Shown here: positions 25,020 to 32,626 of the stretch, in pieces
Position numbering within the stretch: position 1 is the stretch's first letter
How the letters are laid out: each line of letters opens with the position of its first letter
NCBI RefSeq assembly: GCF_000210075.1
Contig: NC_021017.1
Location: 4,930,411-4,975,141, forward strand
Length of the DNA: 44,731 nucleotides
DNA from: Bacteroides xylanisolvens XB1A
GTDB taxonomy: Bacteria > Bacteroidota > Bacteroidia > Bacteroidales > Bacteroidaceae
Reading direction: 5' to 3'
The notes under the pieces: model-generated
Seen by the model: the letters and a program-made list of their open reading frames with translations, nothing else
Told to the model about the DNA's origin: nothing
Database searches by the model: none
Program-made: the position numbers and the translations under genes

Positions 25020-26219
25020 ATGAAGAATTTATTCACAAAAAATAGATTGGCTGTTGCGTGCCTTTCATGCCTTGCCTTTATAGGAACGGCCTGCAATGAA
25101 AGCATAGATGTGGAAGCTGTGTATATCACCGCTGCTGAAAAAACTCCTATAACGACTTTTTCTGCAACGAACAATAACGATGAACTAGGAATAACAATTT
25201 CCAGTTCGTTGATTGCAAATTCAAATATAGAAGGTGAATTGATGATTGACAATTCGTTGGTGGAACGCTATAATAGTGATCATGGAGAGTCTTACAAAAC
25301 TCTGCCGGAAGGTGCTTGTGTATTGTCGAGCAGTTCTGTGTTGGTAGAAAGCGGCAAATATCGTTCCGAAGCGGTGAAACTAGTGGTAAAGGACATAGAT
25401 GCCATACAGAAAGGCGTTAATTTCTTGTTACCTGTAAAATTGGTTAGTAAAAATAAGGATTATCCTAGTTTGCCGGGAAGTGATGTTTTATATGTCATAG
25501 TCAACAGGAAGTTACTTGTGAATGTTCCTAAACTGAATGGACAGAATTATTTTAAGATAAACTTTAAGGATAATGATGTCAGCAGATTCCAGAATATGAG
25601 CGCATTTACTATCGAAACAAGAGTAAGTTTATGGGAGTTCCCTAAATACTATGGTGGTAATCTAATGAGTATTATAGGTTTTCCTGTTGGAGAGAATGCA
25701 GAGAAAGGTACATGGATTTTTGTAGATGGAACTCCTGACCGTGTGGGAGGTGAAGGTGATGTGCCTGTCTTTATGTTTGCAACGAAAGGGTGGTCAGTGT
25801 ATGCTGGTAAGTTGGGATATACGCTCGAAAAGAATGCTTGGTATCATGTAGCCGGAGTATTTGAAAATAATACCCTGTCTTTGTACATTGATGGAATTTT
25901 GTTTGTACAAGCGGAATATGCAAATCCGATTTCATTGTCAGATAAGTTCTACATCGGAGCTGCACCGGGAGTGCAAAACGGTTTCTATTTGAAAGGTTCT
26001 GTGAGCGAAGCACGTTTTTGGACAAGGGCATTGTCTGCTTCCGAATTGAAGAATCCGCTTCATCGTTGTTTTGTAGAAGTTGACAGTGAAGGGTTGGAAG
26101 GCTACTGGAAGCTGGATGATATGAGTGATGAGTGTAAGGATTATACCGGACATGGTCATACTGCTGTGAAGGAAGGAAGTGGTGCTATAGAATGGATGAC
26201 TGAAGTACCTTGTCCTTGA
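25020..26219 (+). CDS. DUF1735 + LamG-like lipoprotein (surface glycan-binding protein)
   Basis: The 399-residue product has a lipoprotein signal ('FIGTAC'). The N-terminal half is DUF1735-like ('AEKTPITTFSATNNNDELGI', 'FLLPVKLVSKNKDYP'). Residues about 170-395 form a LamG/concanavalin-like jellyroll ('FTIETRVSLWEFP', 'WYHVAGVFENNTLSLYIDG', 'FYIGAAPGVQNGFYLKGSVS'). There is no catalytic signature. Such proteins accompany GH18 genes in Bacteroides N-glycan loci and bind glycan or glycoprotein at the surface. It is the last gene before a terminator. Confidence 0.85.
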   Translation: MKNLFTKNRLAVACLSCLAFIGTACNESIDVEAVYITAAEKTPITTFSATNNNDELGITISSSLIANSNIEGELMIDNSLVERYNSDHGESYKTLPEGACVLSSSSVLVESGKYRSEAVKLVVKDIDAIQKGVNFLLPVKLVSKNKDYPSLPGSDVLYVIVNRKLLVNVPKLNGQNYFKINFKDNDVSRFQNMSAFTIETRVSLWEFPKYYGGNLMSIIGFPVGENAEKGTWIFVDGTPDRVGGEGDVPVFMFATKGWSVYAGKLGYTLEKNAWYHVAGVFENNTLSLYIDGILFVQAEYANPISLSDKFYIGAAPGVQNGFYLKGSVSEARFWTRALSASELKNPLHRCFVEVDSEGLEGYWKLDDMSDECKDYTGHGHTAVKEGSGAIEWMTEVPCP

Positions 26220-26256
26220 TTCTTCTAGTTTATTTGTAAGTTTGAATAGAAATAAG

Positions 26257-26292
26257 AAGGAGATGTGATTATTTTGACACATCTCCTTTTTT
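26257..26292. terminator. Terminator between the glycan locus and dps (convergent)
   Basis: AAGGAGATGTG (26257-26267) pairs with CACATCTCCTT (26278-26288), an 11-bp perfect stem with a 10-nt loop and T-run to 26292. The minus strand also gives a T-rich tail, so it may serve dps too. Confidence 0.85.
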
Positions 26293-26314
26293 AAACTTAA
26301 ACCTTTTATCTTAA

Positions 26315-26791
26315 TTACTTGCTATTATAAGCCGTCAACATCCAAACCAATTTTTCCTGTTCTTTCAGATAATCGCTCATCATCGAAACGGTTACTTCAT
26401 CTCCGGCTTGAGAAGCGATAGACAAGATTTTACGTTCTTCACCAATCAGATAACTGATACTCTGAAGGATATTGTTCAGTGCCTGTTCGCCGTTGCTCAC
26501 CTTATCTACTTCACTGATATTTGCTACTTTCAAATAATCGCTGAATTTATTGGCAGGAGTACCGCCCAACATCAAGATACGTTCTGCAATTTCGTCTACC
26601 TTTTCGGCTGTGTCATCATACATCTTTTCGAATTGGCTGTGGAGAACAAAGAAATCATGTCCTTTGATATTCCAGTGGAAACCGCGGAGATTGGTGTAAT
26701 ACACTTGGAAGTCTGCTAATAGTTGTTGCAAAGATGCTACTACGTTGTTTGCTCCCGATTCATTCAGTTTGATAAATTCTAAAGTTTTCAT
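26315..26791 (-). CDS. dps: Dps ferritin-like DNA-protection protein
   Basis: The 158-residue product is a Dps miniferritin. The intersubunit ferroxidase site is complete: H39 ('GFHWNIKG'), H51, D66 and E70 in 'KVDEIAERI'. Dps forms dodecamers that oxidise ferrous iron with hydrogen peroxide and store it, protecting DNA. It is divergent from oxyR, and its promoter lies next to an OxyR half-site, matching the known OxyR control of dps in Bacteroides. Confidence 0.95.
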   Translation of the reverse strand: MKTLEFIKLNESGANNVVASLQQLLADFQVYYTNLRGFHWNIKGHDFFVLHSQFEKMYDDTAEKVDEIAERILMLGGTPANKFSDYLKVANISEVDKVSNGEQALNNILQSISYLIGEERKILSIASQAGDEVTVSMMSDYLKEQEKLVWMLTAYNSK

Positions 26792-26842
26792 ATTCTTTTT
26801 ATTTTTAATGATTTATACTTGTTTTCTTTTTTTTCTGTACTG

Positions 26843-26874
26843 CAAAGATAAGGCGGAAAATGCTTGTTGTCAAA
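26843..26874 (-). promoter_or_regulatory. dps promoter
   Basis: On the minus strand TTTG (plus CAAA, 26871-26874), a 20-bp spacer and TATCTTTG (plus 26843-26850). Start of transcription is predicted near 26838, about 45 nt before the ATG. Confidence 0.75.
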
Positions 26875-26893
26875 CTGAAAATTTCTATCTTTG
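26863..26893 (+). promoter_or_regulatory. oxyR promoter
   Basis: CTTG at 26863-26866, a 19-bp spacer and TATCTTTG at 26886-26893. Its -33 region overlaps the -33 region of the divergent dps promoter. Confidence 0.7.
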
Positions 26894-26894
26894 C

Positions 26895-26909
26895 ATAGAT
26901 GAAATCTAT
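26895..26909. promoter_or_regulatory. OxyR-type operator between dps and oxyR
   Basis: ATAGATGAAATCTAT matches the OxyR half-site ATAGntnnnanCTAT at every fixed position. It lies about 57-71 bp upstream of the predicted dps start, the usual LysR activation position. It also covers the oxyR start region, the usual autorepression position. A second ATAG occurs 16 bp further (26925 region), but no full second site at 7-bp spacing is seen. Confidence 0.65.
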
Positions 26910-26929
26910 AACTTAACATGATTTGATAG

Positions 26930-27856
26930 ATGACGATACAACAATTAGAATATATATTAGCCGTAGACCAGTTCAGGCATTTCGCACGGGCAGCCGAATA
27001 TTGCCGTGTGACGCAACCTACTTTGAGTGCCATGATTCAGAAGCTGGAAGATGAATTGGGAGTAAAGTTATTCGATAGGACAGTGCAACCCGTTTGTCCG
27101 ACACCCATCGGGCAGAAAGTGATAGACCAGGCTCGTGTGATTCTGGCGCAGGCAGCTCAAGTAAAAGAAATCATCAGTGAAGATAAGCAATCATTATCAG
27201 GCGTGTTCCGTTTGGGAGTATTACCCACTATCGCTCCTTATTTGCTACCCCGCTTTTTCCCTCAACTGATGGAGAAATATCCCGAACTGGATATTCGTGT
27301 CACGGAAATGAAAACCCAGGATATTCAGCAAGCTCTGCATGCCGGTGATTTGGATGCAGGGATTATTGCCAGTAAATTAGAAGACACATTCTTGACGGAA
27401 GAAACTCTCTTCTATGAGCAATTCTATGCTTATGTATCACGGAAAGAACCCTCGTTCAAACATGACATAATCCGCACTTCCGATATAACCGGTGAACATC
27501 TTTGGCTTTTGGACGAAGGACATTGCTTTCGTGACCAACTTGTCCGTTTCTGTCAGATGGAAGCGGTGAAGGTTAGTCAGATGGCTTATCGTTTGGGAAG
27601 CATGGAAACCTTTATGAGAATGGTAGAAAGCGGAAAAGGAATCACTTTTATTCCCGAACTGGCAGTGGCTCAATTGACGGAAGAACAGCGACAATTAGTA
27701 CGTCCGTTTGCTATCCCCCGACCGACGCGGCAAGTGGTGTTGGCGACAAATAGAGATTTTATTCGTCATAGCCTGCTATGTGTTCTGAAAGAGGAAATAA
27801 AAGCTGCAGTCCCAAAAGAAATGCTTACTTTGCAGTCCATACAGTGTTTGCTATAA
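26930..27856 (+). CDS. oxyR: Peroxide-sensing LysR-type regulator OxyR
   Basis: The 308-residue product has a LysR winged HTH (residues 1-60, 'FRHFARAAEYCRVTQPTLSA') and the effector domain. The redox cysteines are C199 and C208 in 'EGHCFRDQLVRFC', the same numbering as in E. coli OxyR, where a C199-C208 disulfide activates the protein. It controls peroxide-response genes such as the adjacent dps and probably represses itself through the operator in its leader. Confidence 0.95.
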   Translation: MTIQQLEYILAVDQFRHFARAAEYCRVTQPTLSAMIQKLEDELGVKLFDRTVQPVCPTPIGQKVIDQARVILAQAAQVKEIISEDKQSLSGVFRLGVLPTIAPYLLPRFFPQLMEKYPELDIRVTEMKTQDIQQALHAGDLDAGIIASKLEDTFLTEETLFYEQFYAYVSRKEPSFKHDIIRTSDITGEHLWLLDEGHCFRDQLVRFCQMEAVKVSQMAYRLGSMETFMRMVESGKGITFIPELAVAQLTEEQRQLVRPFAIPRPTRQVVLATNRDFIRHSLLCVLKEEIKAAVPKEMLTLQSIQCLL

Positions 27857-27880
27857 TAATAGAGGTTGAGATGATTCCTG

Positions 27881-28051
27881 TCATATACCCTTGTATCGGG
27901 TATAAGCGAAAAGAATAATTTCAACAGTGGCAAAGTGGATTCCGGAGAAATTCATTGGAGTGAAGTCATAGCTCAATTCTTGCTTGATAAAAGAGTTTAC
28001 GGTAGCCCATAAGGTAGAGGCTAATATGGCGTGCAAAAGTCCTTTTTTCAT
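27881..28051 (-). CDS. Small hypothetical membrane-associated protein
   Basis: From ATG 28051 the frame encodes 56 residues beginning 'MKKGLLHAILASTLWATVNS'. Basic start, hydrophobic segment and no internal frameshift are typical of a small Bacteroides protein. An upstream ATG at 28075 adds eight polar residues. No TAnnTTTG box is perfect on that strand (CATTTTTG is close). I do not recognise a family. It lies between oxyR (3' end) and aqpZ, where otherwise only the aqpZ promoter is seen. Confidence 0.4.
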   Translation of the reverse strand: MKKGLLHAILASTLWATVNSFIKQELSYDFTPMNFSGIHFATVEIILFAYTRYKGI

Positions 28052-28113
28052 TTTATTTGCTTGTCTTTTATTCAAAAATGTTGCGAAGGCAATAATAATT
28101 TAGGCACGTAGGC

Positions 28114-28144
28114 TTTGTTTTCTTGGGTTAATTCTCTATATTTG
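28114..28144 (+). promoter_or_regulatory. aqpZ promoter
   Basis: TTTG at 28114-28117, a 19-bp spacer and TATATTTG at 28137-28144: an exact consensus match. It excludes the upstream in-frame ATG at 28115 as start codon and supports ATG 28169. Confidence 0.8.
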
Positions 28145-28168
28145 ATGCATCAACCATTATTTATAGTT

Positions 28169-28858
28169 ATGAAAAAGTACATTGCAGAAATGATTGGAAC
28201 GATGGTGCTCGTTCTTATGGGATGCGGAAGTGCCGTTTTTGCCGGTAGTGTAACCGGTACGGTAGGTGCTGGCGTGGGAACAGTCGGTGTAGCTTTAGCA
28301 TTTGGTCTTTCAGTAGTAGCGATGGCGTATGCTATCGGAGGTATTTCAGGATGTCACATTAATCCTGCTATTACATTAGGAGTGTTCTTAACTGGGCGTA
28401 TGAATGGAAAAGATGCAGGTATGTATATGATTTTCCAGGTAATCGGAGCTATTATCGGCTCGGCTATTCTTTTTGCCTTAGTTTCCACCGGTGCTCATGA
28501 CGGACCTACGGCTACAGGTTCCAATGGTTTTGGCGATGGAGAAATGTTGCAGGCATTCATTGCGGAAGCAGTATTTACTTTCATTTTTGTATTAGTGGTG
28601 CTCGGCTCTACTGACTCGAAGAAGGGAGCAGGCAATCTGGCAGGACTTGCCATCGGTTTGACTCTTGTATTGGTACATATTGTATGTATTCCTATCACAG
28701 GGACTTCTGTAAACCCGGCACGTAGTATTGCTCCGGCATTATTCCAGGGAGGAGAAGCACTGTCGCAGTTGTGGCTGTTCATCATTGCTCCATTTGTAGG
28801 AGCTGCGTTGAGTGCGGTAGTTTGGAATTATCTGGGAGATAAGGAAGAAAAGAAATAA
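28169..28858 (+). CDS. aqpZ: Aquaporin Z (MIP family water channel)
   Basis: The 229-residue inner-membrane protein has both NPA boxes: 'GCHINPAITLG' (NPA 65-67) and 'SVNPARSIAPALF' (NPA 182-184). The selectivity-filter residues H170, T179 and R185 are those of water-selective AqpZ rather than glycerol facilitators. Six hydrophobic helices are evident. It is a single-gene unit with its own promoter and terminator. Confidence 0.93.
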   Translation: MKKYIAEMIGTMVLVLMGCGSAVFAGSVTGTVGAGVGTVGVALAFGLSVVAMAYAIGGISGCHINPAITLGVFLTGRMNGKDAGMYMIFQVIGAIIGSAILFALVSTGAHDGPTATGSNGFGDGEMLQAFIAEAVFTFIFVLVVLGSTDSKKGAGNLAGLAIGLTLVLVHIVCIPITGTSVNPARSIAPALFQGGEALSQLWLFIIAPFVGAALSAVVWNYLGDKEEKK

Positions 28859-28901
28859 TTCCTTTATAAGGATAACTTCTTTATATAAAGGAGAAGATAA
28901 A

Positions 28902-28934
28902 AGGGCGGCAGTTTCACAACTACCGCCCTCTTTT
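28902..28934. terminator. Terminator between aqpZ and nigD-like gene (convergent)
   Basis: AGGGCGGCAGT (28902-28912) pairs with ACTACCGCCCT (28919-28929) with one mismatch and a 6-nt loop. T-rich tails on both strands suggest bidirectional use. Confidence 0.75.
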
Positions 28935-28997
28935 GCGTAATTAATATATTATATTAAAAAAGAGTGTGTTTTGCACGTTTACATTAGATTTATAATC

Positions 28998-29720
28998 TTA
29001 GGGAAACTTTACTTCATAAGTTTTCGGTCCGCCATATAAAGTGTTGACACGGATCCTTAATCCTTTTTTCCCTTCCATCCGGTCTTTGATCTTATCCAGT
29101 TTGAAAGATACATATCCTTCGCCCAGGCTTTGAGGATAATCACCTTCACTGTTATGACGGAATTCCAGATTGATATATTCGTCCTCCGCACTGTCTTCGT
29201 CAGCAGTGGGAGCGGTTTCTTCTTTGTCATTAATCACTAGATTCAGGAAATGTTTTTTATCTTCACTATGCGTTCCATAATATTGGAATTCAATCGTTAG
29301 ATATTTATTATCCTTGTTGATCCACATATAAGTTGTGTTGATCTTGTCATCTCCGACTTTTTCTTCGTCGTTGTCATCTTCACCCATCGTGATGATGTCT
29401 TTAGTTAAGATTGGATTGATACCTCTCACCTGAATATTAAGGTCGTATCCATTCACAGGCTCTTCCAGCTCGTTGAATATCACAAAAGCTCGTTGTCCTT
29501 CCACCCAATCTTTATTACTCCATCCTTGCGCATTGCTGGGATACATCTTTTTCCCGTCATCCAAAGTGAAATAAAATTCCTTGCTATCCTGGCTAATCAT
29601 ATTGATGGTACTGACAACCAGAAGATCGGACGGGTTGTCATCGTCGTCCAAACATGACTGGAGAATCGGCATTGTAGTCATAATAGCAAAGATAAAGGCA
29701 ATGAATTTAAATTTCTTCAT
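28998..29720 (-). CDS. NigD-like lipoprotein
   Basis: The 240-residue product has a lipoprotein signal ('MPILQSC' with an acidic 'LDDDDN' after the Cys, a surface-export-like signal in Bacteroides). The two-domain beta layout is that of NigD-like proteins: an OB-like N-terminal part ('FYFTLDDGKKMYPSN', 'GQRAFVIFNELEE') and a C-terminal beta domain ending 'GPKTYEVKFP'. It is divergent from the das1/dma1 pair. In B. thetaiotaomicron, from memory, a neighbouring NigD-like gene belongs to the Das1 regulon linked to outer-membrane vesiculation, so this may be its counterpart. Molecular function is unknown. Confidence 0.8.
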   Translation of the reverse strand: MKKFKFIAFIFAIMTTMPILQSCLDDDDNPSDLLVVSTINMISQDSKEFYFTLDDGKKMYPSNAQGWSNKDWVEGQRAFVIFNELEEPVNGYDLNIQVRGINPILTKDIITMGEDDNDEEKVGDDKINTTYMWINKDNKYLTIEFQYYGTHSEDKKHFLNLVINDKEETAPTADEDSAEDEYINLEFRHNSEGDYPQSLGEGYVSFKLDKIKDRMEGKKGLRIRVNTLYGGPKTYEVKFP

Positions 29721-29831
29721 ATACTTATTTAAGTTTTAGATTATATAAAATGGTTCCTTTGTATTGTGAAAATGCAATGGGATAGAAAATATTGCATTTG
29801 AATCTGTTAAAGAAACAAAAGTGATAAAAGA

Positions 29832-29863
29832 GTTGTTCTCTCTATGCAGTATTTCTATCTTTG
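29832..29863 (+). promoter_or_regulatory. Promoter of the das1-like sigma gene
   Basis: GTTG at 29832-29835, a 20-bp spacer and TATCTTTG at 29856-29863. The opposite strand towards the nigD-like gene shows no TAnnTTTG box, consistent with transcription of that gene by another sigma such as Das1 itself. Confidence 0.6.
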
Positions 29864-29896
29864 CTGCATTTATAAGTTAAACACGTGTATAAGAGA

Positions 29897-30445
29897 ATGG
29901 AAGAATTAGAGTTGTCGGAACAATGCAGGCTAGGCAATAACCAAGCTCGCAAAGAACTGTATGAGCAGTATGCGGGACGTATGCTTGGCATCTGTCTTCG
30001 CTATACCGGCGACCGTGATACAGCCCAGGATCTGCTTCACGACGGTTTTTTAAAGATATTCGATTCCTTCGACAAGTTCACCTGGAGGGGTGAAGGCTCC
30101 CTGCGGGCCTGGATGGAAAGGGTGATGGTCAACACAGCTTTGCAATATCTCCGGAAAAATGATGTAATCAATCAGTCGGCACCATTAGAAGAGTTGCCTG
30201 AAGAATATGAAGAACCGGACGCTTCTGATGTAGAAGCTATTCCACAGAAAGTGTTGATGCAGTTTATAGAAGAACTACCTGCCGGATATCGTACAGTGTT
30301 TAACCTTTATACATTCGAAGACAAATCGCATAAAGAAATCGCACAGGAATTAGGTATTAATGAAAAATCTTCGGCTTCGCAGCTATTTCGTGCGAAGAGT
30401 GTATTGGCAAAAAGAGTAAAAGAATGGATAATGCATAATGGATAG
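29897..30445 (+). CDS. das1: ECF sigma factor, Das1-like
   Basis: The 182-residue product has ECF region 2 ('LYEQYAGRMLGICLRYTGDR', 'AQDLLHDGFLKIFDSFDKF', 'GSLRAWMERVMVNTALQYLR') and region 4 ('LPAGYRTVFNLYTFEDKSHK' then 'EIAQELGINEKSSASQLFRA'). ATG 29897 is preferred over GTG 29885 because a purine-rich AAGAGA precedes it. The partner gene starts 6 bp downstream and encodes a dual-membrane anti-sigma. This pairing identifies it as Das1-type (ECF21 group), which in B. thetaiotaomicron controls vesiculation genes. The symbol rests on context rather than on sequence comparison. Confidence 0.8.
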   Translation: MEELELSEQCRLGNNQARKELYEQYAGRMLGICLRYTGDRDTAQDLLHDGFLKIFDSFDKFTWRGEGSLRAWMERVMVNTALQYLRKNDVINQSAPLEELPEEYEEPDASDVEAIPQKVLMQFIEELPAGYRTVFNLYTFEDKSHKEIAQELGINEKSSASQLFRAKSVLAKRVKEWIMHNG

Positions 30446-30451
30446 ATAGAG

Positions 30452-31750
30452 ATGGAAGAGAAAGAATTGTGGATGAATAAGTTGAAGGAGAAGCTCGCGG
30501 ATTATTCCGAGCCGGTGCCTGCTTCCGGTTGGGAACAACTGGAGAAAGAACTTATGCCTCCTGTGGAGAAGAAAATATATCCTTATCGAAAATGGATGAT
30601 GGCTGCTGCAGCTGTTATATTGTTAGCCGTGGTTTCGTCGGTAAGTCTATATTTTCTGGGGACACCGGCTGCGGATGAAATACGTCATATAAAGACTCCG
30701 GCATTGGCATCTACACCCGATGCGTTGCCGGGTGTGCAACAACCGGATGTGCAGGGCACTTCCGTAGAACCCGTCTTGCGACCAGTGGCTCGTGAAGACC
30801 GTTTGGCGAAAATTGATAAGAATCTTACAGAACAGAAAACAAATGCAGATCAATCTGCAATAGAAAATAGCAACGAACCTGTAACAGGGAATGAAAATAA
30901 TCCTGTGATTGAGAAAGATCAGACGCTCAAAGGTGAGACGGAACAGACGAAAAATGAAGCAAGGCAGGTTGACAGTGAAAATGTGGGTCAGGCTACACAG
31001 TCACAGGATACTAAACGGCCGAACAACAGGCCGCGTCGTCCTTCCGGCAGAGACAAGCTGCATATTCCGGCAGAAAAAAGAGCATCTCAAAAAGGAACAT
31101 GGTCCATGGGACTATCGGTTGGAAATTCGGGCGGAGCATCCACAGAAGTCGGTGCCGGCTCTCATGCTTATATGTCTCGTGTGAATATGCTTTCTGTTTC
31201 CAACGGTTTGATGGAGATACCTAACGATCAGACATTGGTTTTTGAAGATGGAGTGCCTTATCTGCGTCAGGCAAAACAAGTGGTCGACATTAAGCACCAT
31301 CAACCAATTTCCTTCGGATTGTCCGTCCGTAAAGGACTGGCCAAAGGATTCTCTCTCGAAACGGGATTGACTTACACATTGCTTTCTTCGGATGCGAAAC
31401 TGGCGGGTGAAGAGCAGCAGATAGAACAAAAACTTCATTATGTAGGTATTCCGCTGCGTGCCAACTGGAATTTCCTTGATAAAAAACTCGTCACTCTCTA
31501 CGTTTCCGGTGGAGGTATGGTTGAGAAGTGTGTGTATGGAAAGCTTGGTTCCGAGAAAGAAACGGTGAAACCTTTGCAATTCTCGGTATCTGGTGCGGTA
31601 GGTGCACAGGTGAACGCAACGAAACGTCTGGGTATCTATGTAGAACCCGGTGTTGCTTATTATTTTGATGACGGTTCGGATATACAGACCATACGTAAAG
31701 AGAATCCGTTTAATTTCAATATACAGGCTGGTATCCGCTTGACTTATTAA
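30452..31750 (+). CDS. dma1: Dual membrane-spanning anti-sigma factor, Dma1-like
   Basis: The 432-residue protein has an unusual layout. Residues 1-45 are a cytoplasmic acidic-helical segment ('ELWMNKLKEKLADYSEPVPA'), then one inner-membrane span at about 47-69 ('WMMAAAAVILLAVVSSVSLY'). Residues about 70-215 are a charged, Gln/Asn/Pro-rich unstructured linker. Residues about 216-432 form an outer-membrane beta-barrel of the OmpA/PorT-like kind with amphipathic strands ('GFSLETGLTYTLLSS', 'LGIYVEPGVAYYFDDG') and a terminal aromatic ('AGIRLTY'). It therefore should cross both membranes. This matches the Dma family of anti-sigma factors, which restrain Das1 and control outer-membrane vesicle formation. 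Confidence 0.85.
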   Translation: MEEKELWMNKLKEKLADYSEPVPASGWEQLEKELMPPVEKKIYPYRKWMMAAAAVILLAVVSSVSLYFLGTPAADEIRHIKTPALASTPDALPGVQQPDVQGTSVEPVLRPVAREDRLAKIDKNLTEQKTNADQSAIENSNEPVTGNENNPVIEKDQTLKGETEQTKNEARQVDSENVGQATQSQDTKRPNNRPRRPSGRDKLHIPAEKRASQKGTWSMGLSVGNSGGASTEVGAGSHAYMSRVNMLSVSNGLMEIPNDQTLVFEDGVPYLRQAKQVVDIKHHQPISFGLSVRKGLAKGFSLETGLTYTLLSSDAKLAGEEQQIEQKLHYVGIPLRANWNFLDKKLVTLYVSGGGMVEKCVYGKLGSEKETVKPLQFSVSGAVGAQVNATKRLGIYVEPGVAYYFDDGSDIQTIRKENPFNFNIQAGIRLTY

Positions 31751-31769
31751 TGCGAACTACCTTACTGAA

Positions 31770-31857
31770 CATAGTGACGGTATCCGTTCAAGATGGCGTC
31801 ACTATCCTGATTAGATAGCGTCACTATCTTGACCGGATGGCGTCACTATCCTGATAT
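31770..31857. repeat. Three 22-bp tandem repeats plus an inverted copy
   Basis: Units start at 31792, 31814 and 31836, each with the core GCGTCACTATC. An inverted partial copy (ATAGTGACGGTATC, around 31771-31784) can pair with the first unit over 12 of 14 positions. No ORF. It lies between the dma1 stop and the next sigma gene, so it may act as a terminator or a binding array. The remaining gap 31858-31962 holds only the next promoter. Confidence 0.7.
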
Positions 31858-31937
31858 TAGTATCTTTTTCCTCATAAAAATCGGATAATTGAGAAAATAT
31901 TAATAATATTGTCACCTGTTAATGGTCTATGGTTGCA

Positions 31938-31945
31938 TACCTTTG
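31938..31945 (+). promoter_or_regulatory. -7 element for the ECF sigma of the phosphodiester locus
   Basis: TACCTTTG fits TAnnTTTG and lies 17 bp before the start codon. The -33 region is weak. Confidence 0.5.
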
Positions 31946-31962
31946 TTGCAAAATTCTAAGCT

Positions 31963-32559
31963 ATGGTGAATTTTACAGATGAAAAACATTTATTAATCGA
32001 TTTAAAAGACGGTTCTTTTCAAGCATTTGAAAGATTGTATAATATGTACAGCGGTAAACTGTACAATTTCATTATGCGGCTTTCTTCCGGCAATCAATAT
32101 ATGGCTGAAGAAGTGGTGCAATCCACTTTTATCCGTATATGGGAAGTACGTGAGAAAGTCGATACGAACGCTTCATTTATTTCTTTTCTTTGTACGATAG
32201 CCAAAAATTTACTGATGAATATGTACCAGCGTCAGACCGTTGAATATGTTTACAATGAATATCTGCTGAAAAGCGGACTAGACCATGATTCACAGACGGA
32301 AGATACTATTGATCTTCGTTTCTTGAACGATTATATCGACTCATTAGCGGAAGAATTGCCGGCACAGCGAAAGAAAATCTTTATCTTAAGTAAGCGTCAG
32401 AACTATACGAATAAGGAAATTGCTGAAATGATGGGTATTTCTGAAAGTACAGTCGCCACGCAATTATCTTTGGCGGTGAAATTTATGCGTGAACAGTTGA
32501 TGAAGCATTACGATAAGGTAATTGCGCTTCTGATTGCCTTTTTTGTTAATGAAATGTAA
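31963..32559 (+). CDS. ECF sigma factor (phosphodiester locus)
   Basis: The 198-residue product has ECF region 2 ('FQAFERLYNMYSGKLYNFIM', 'AEEVVQSTFIRIWEVREKV') and region 4 ('LPAQRKKIFILSKRQNYTNK' then 'EIAEMMGISESTVATQLSLA'), with a hydrophobic tail. It is followed after 67 bp by a FecR anti-sigma gene, the classical PUL pair. Target promoters are likely those of the susC at 35414 and its followers. Confidence 0.9.
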   Translation: MVNFTDEKHLLIDLKDGSFQAFERLYNMYSGKLYNFIMRLSSGNQYMAEEVVQSTFIRIWEVREKVDTNASFISFLCTIAKNLLMNMYQRQTVEYVYNEYLLKSGLDHDSQTEDTIDLRFLNDYIDSLAEELPAQRKKIFILSKRQNYTNKEIAEMMGISESTVATQLSLAVKFMREQLMKHYDKVIALLIAFFVNEM

Positions 32560-32626
32560 TTGTAATACACGTTTTTGGATAGTAGATAGGATGAAAATGT
32601 ATACTTGTAAATAAGCAGGAAAGAAG

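Noticed and set aside
28115..28168. Upstream in-frame ATG for aqpZ
   Set aside because: It lies within the promoter (TTTG 28114-28117) and adds a non-family N-terminus.
31792..31857. CRISPR array
   Set aside because: Units are directly abutting without spacers and there are only three.
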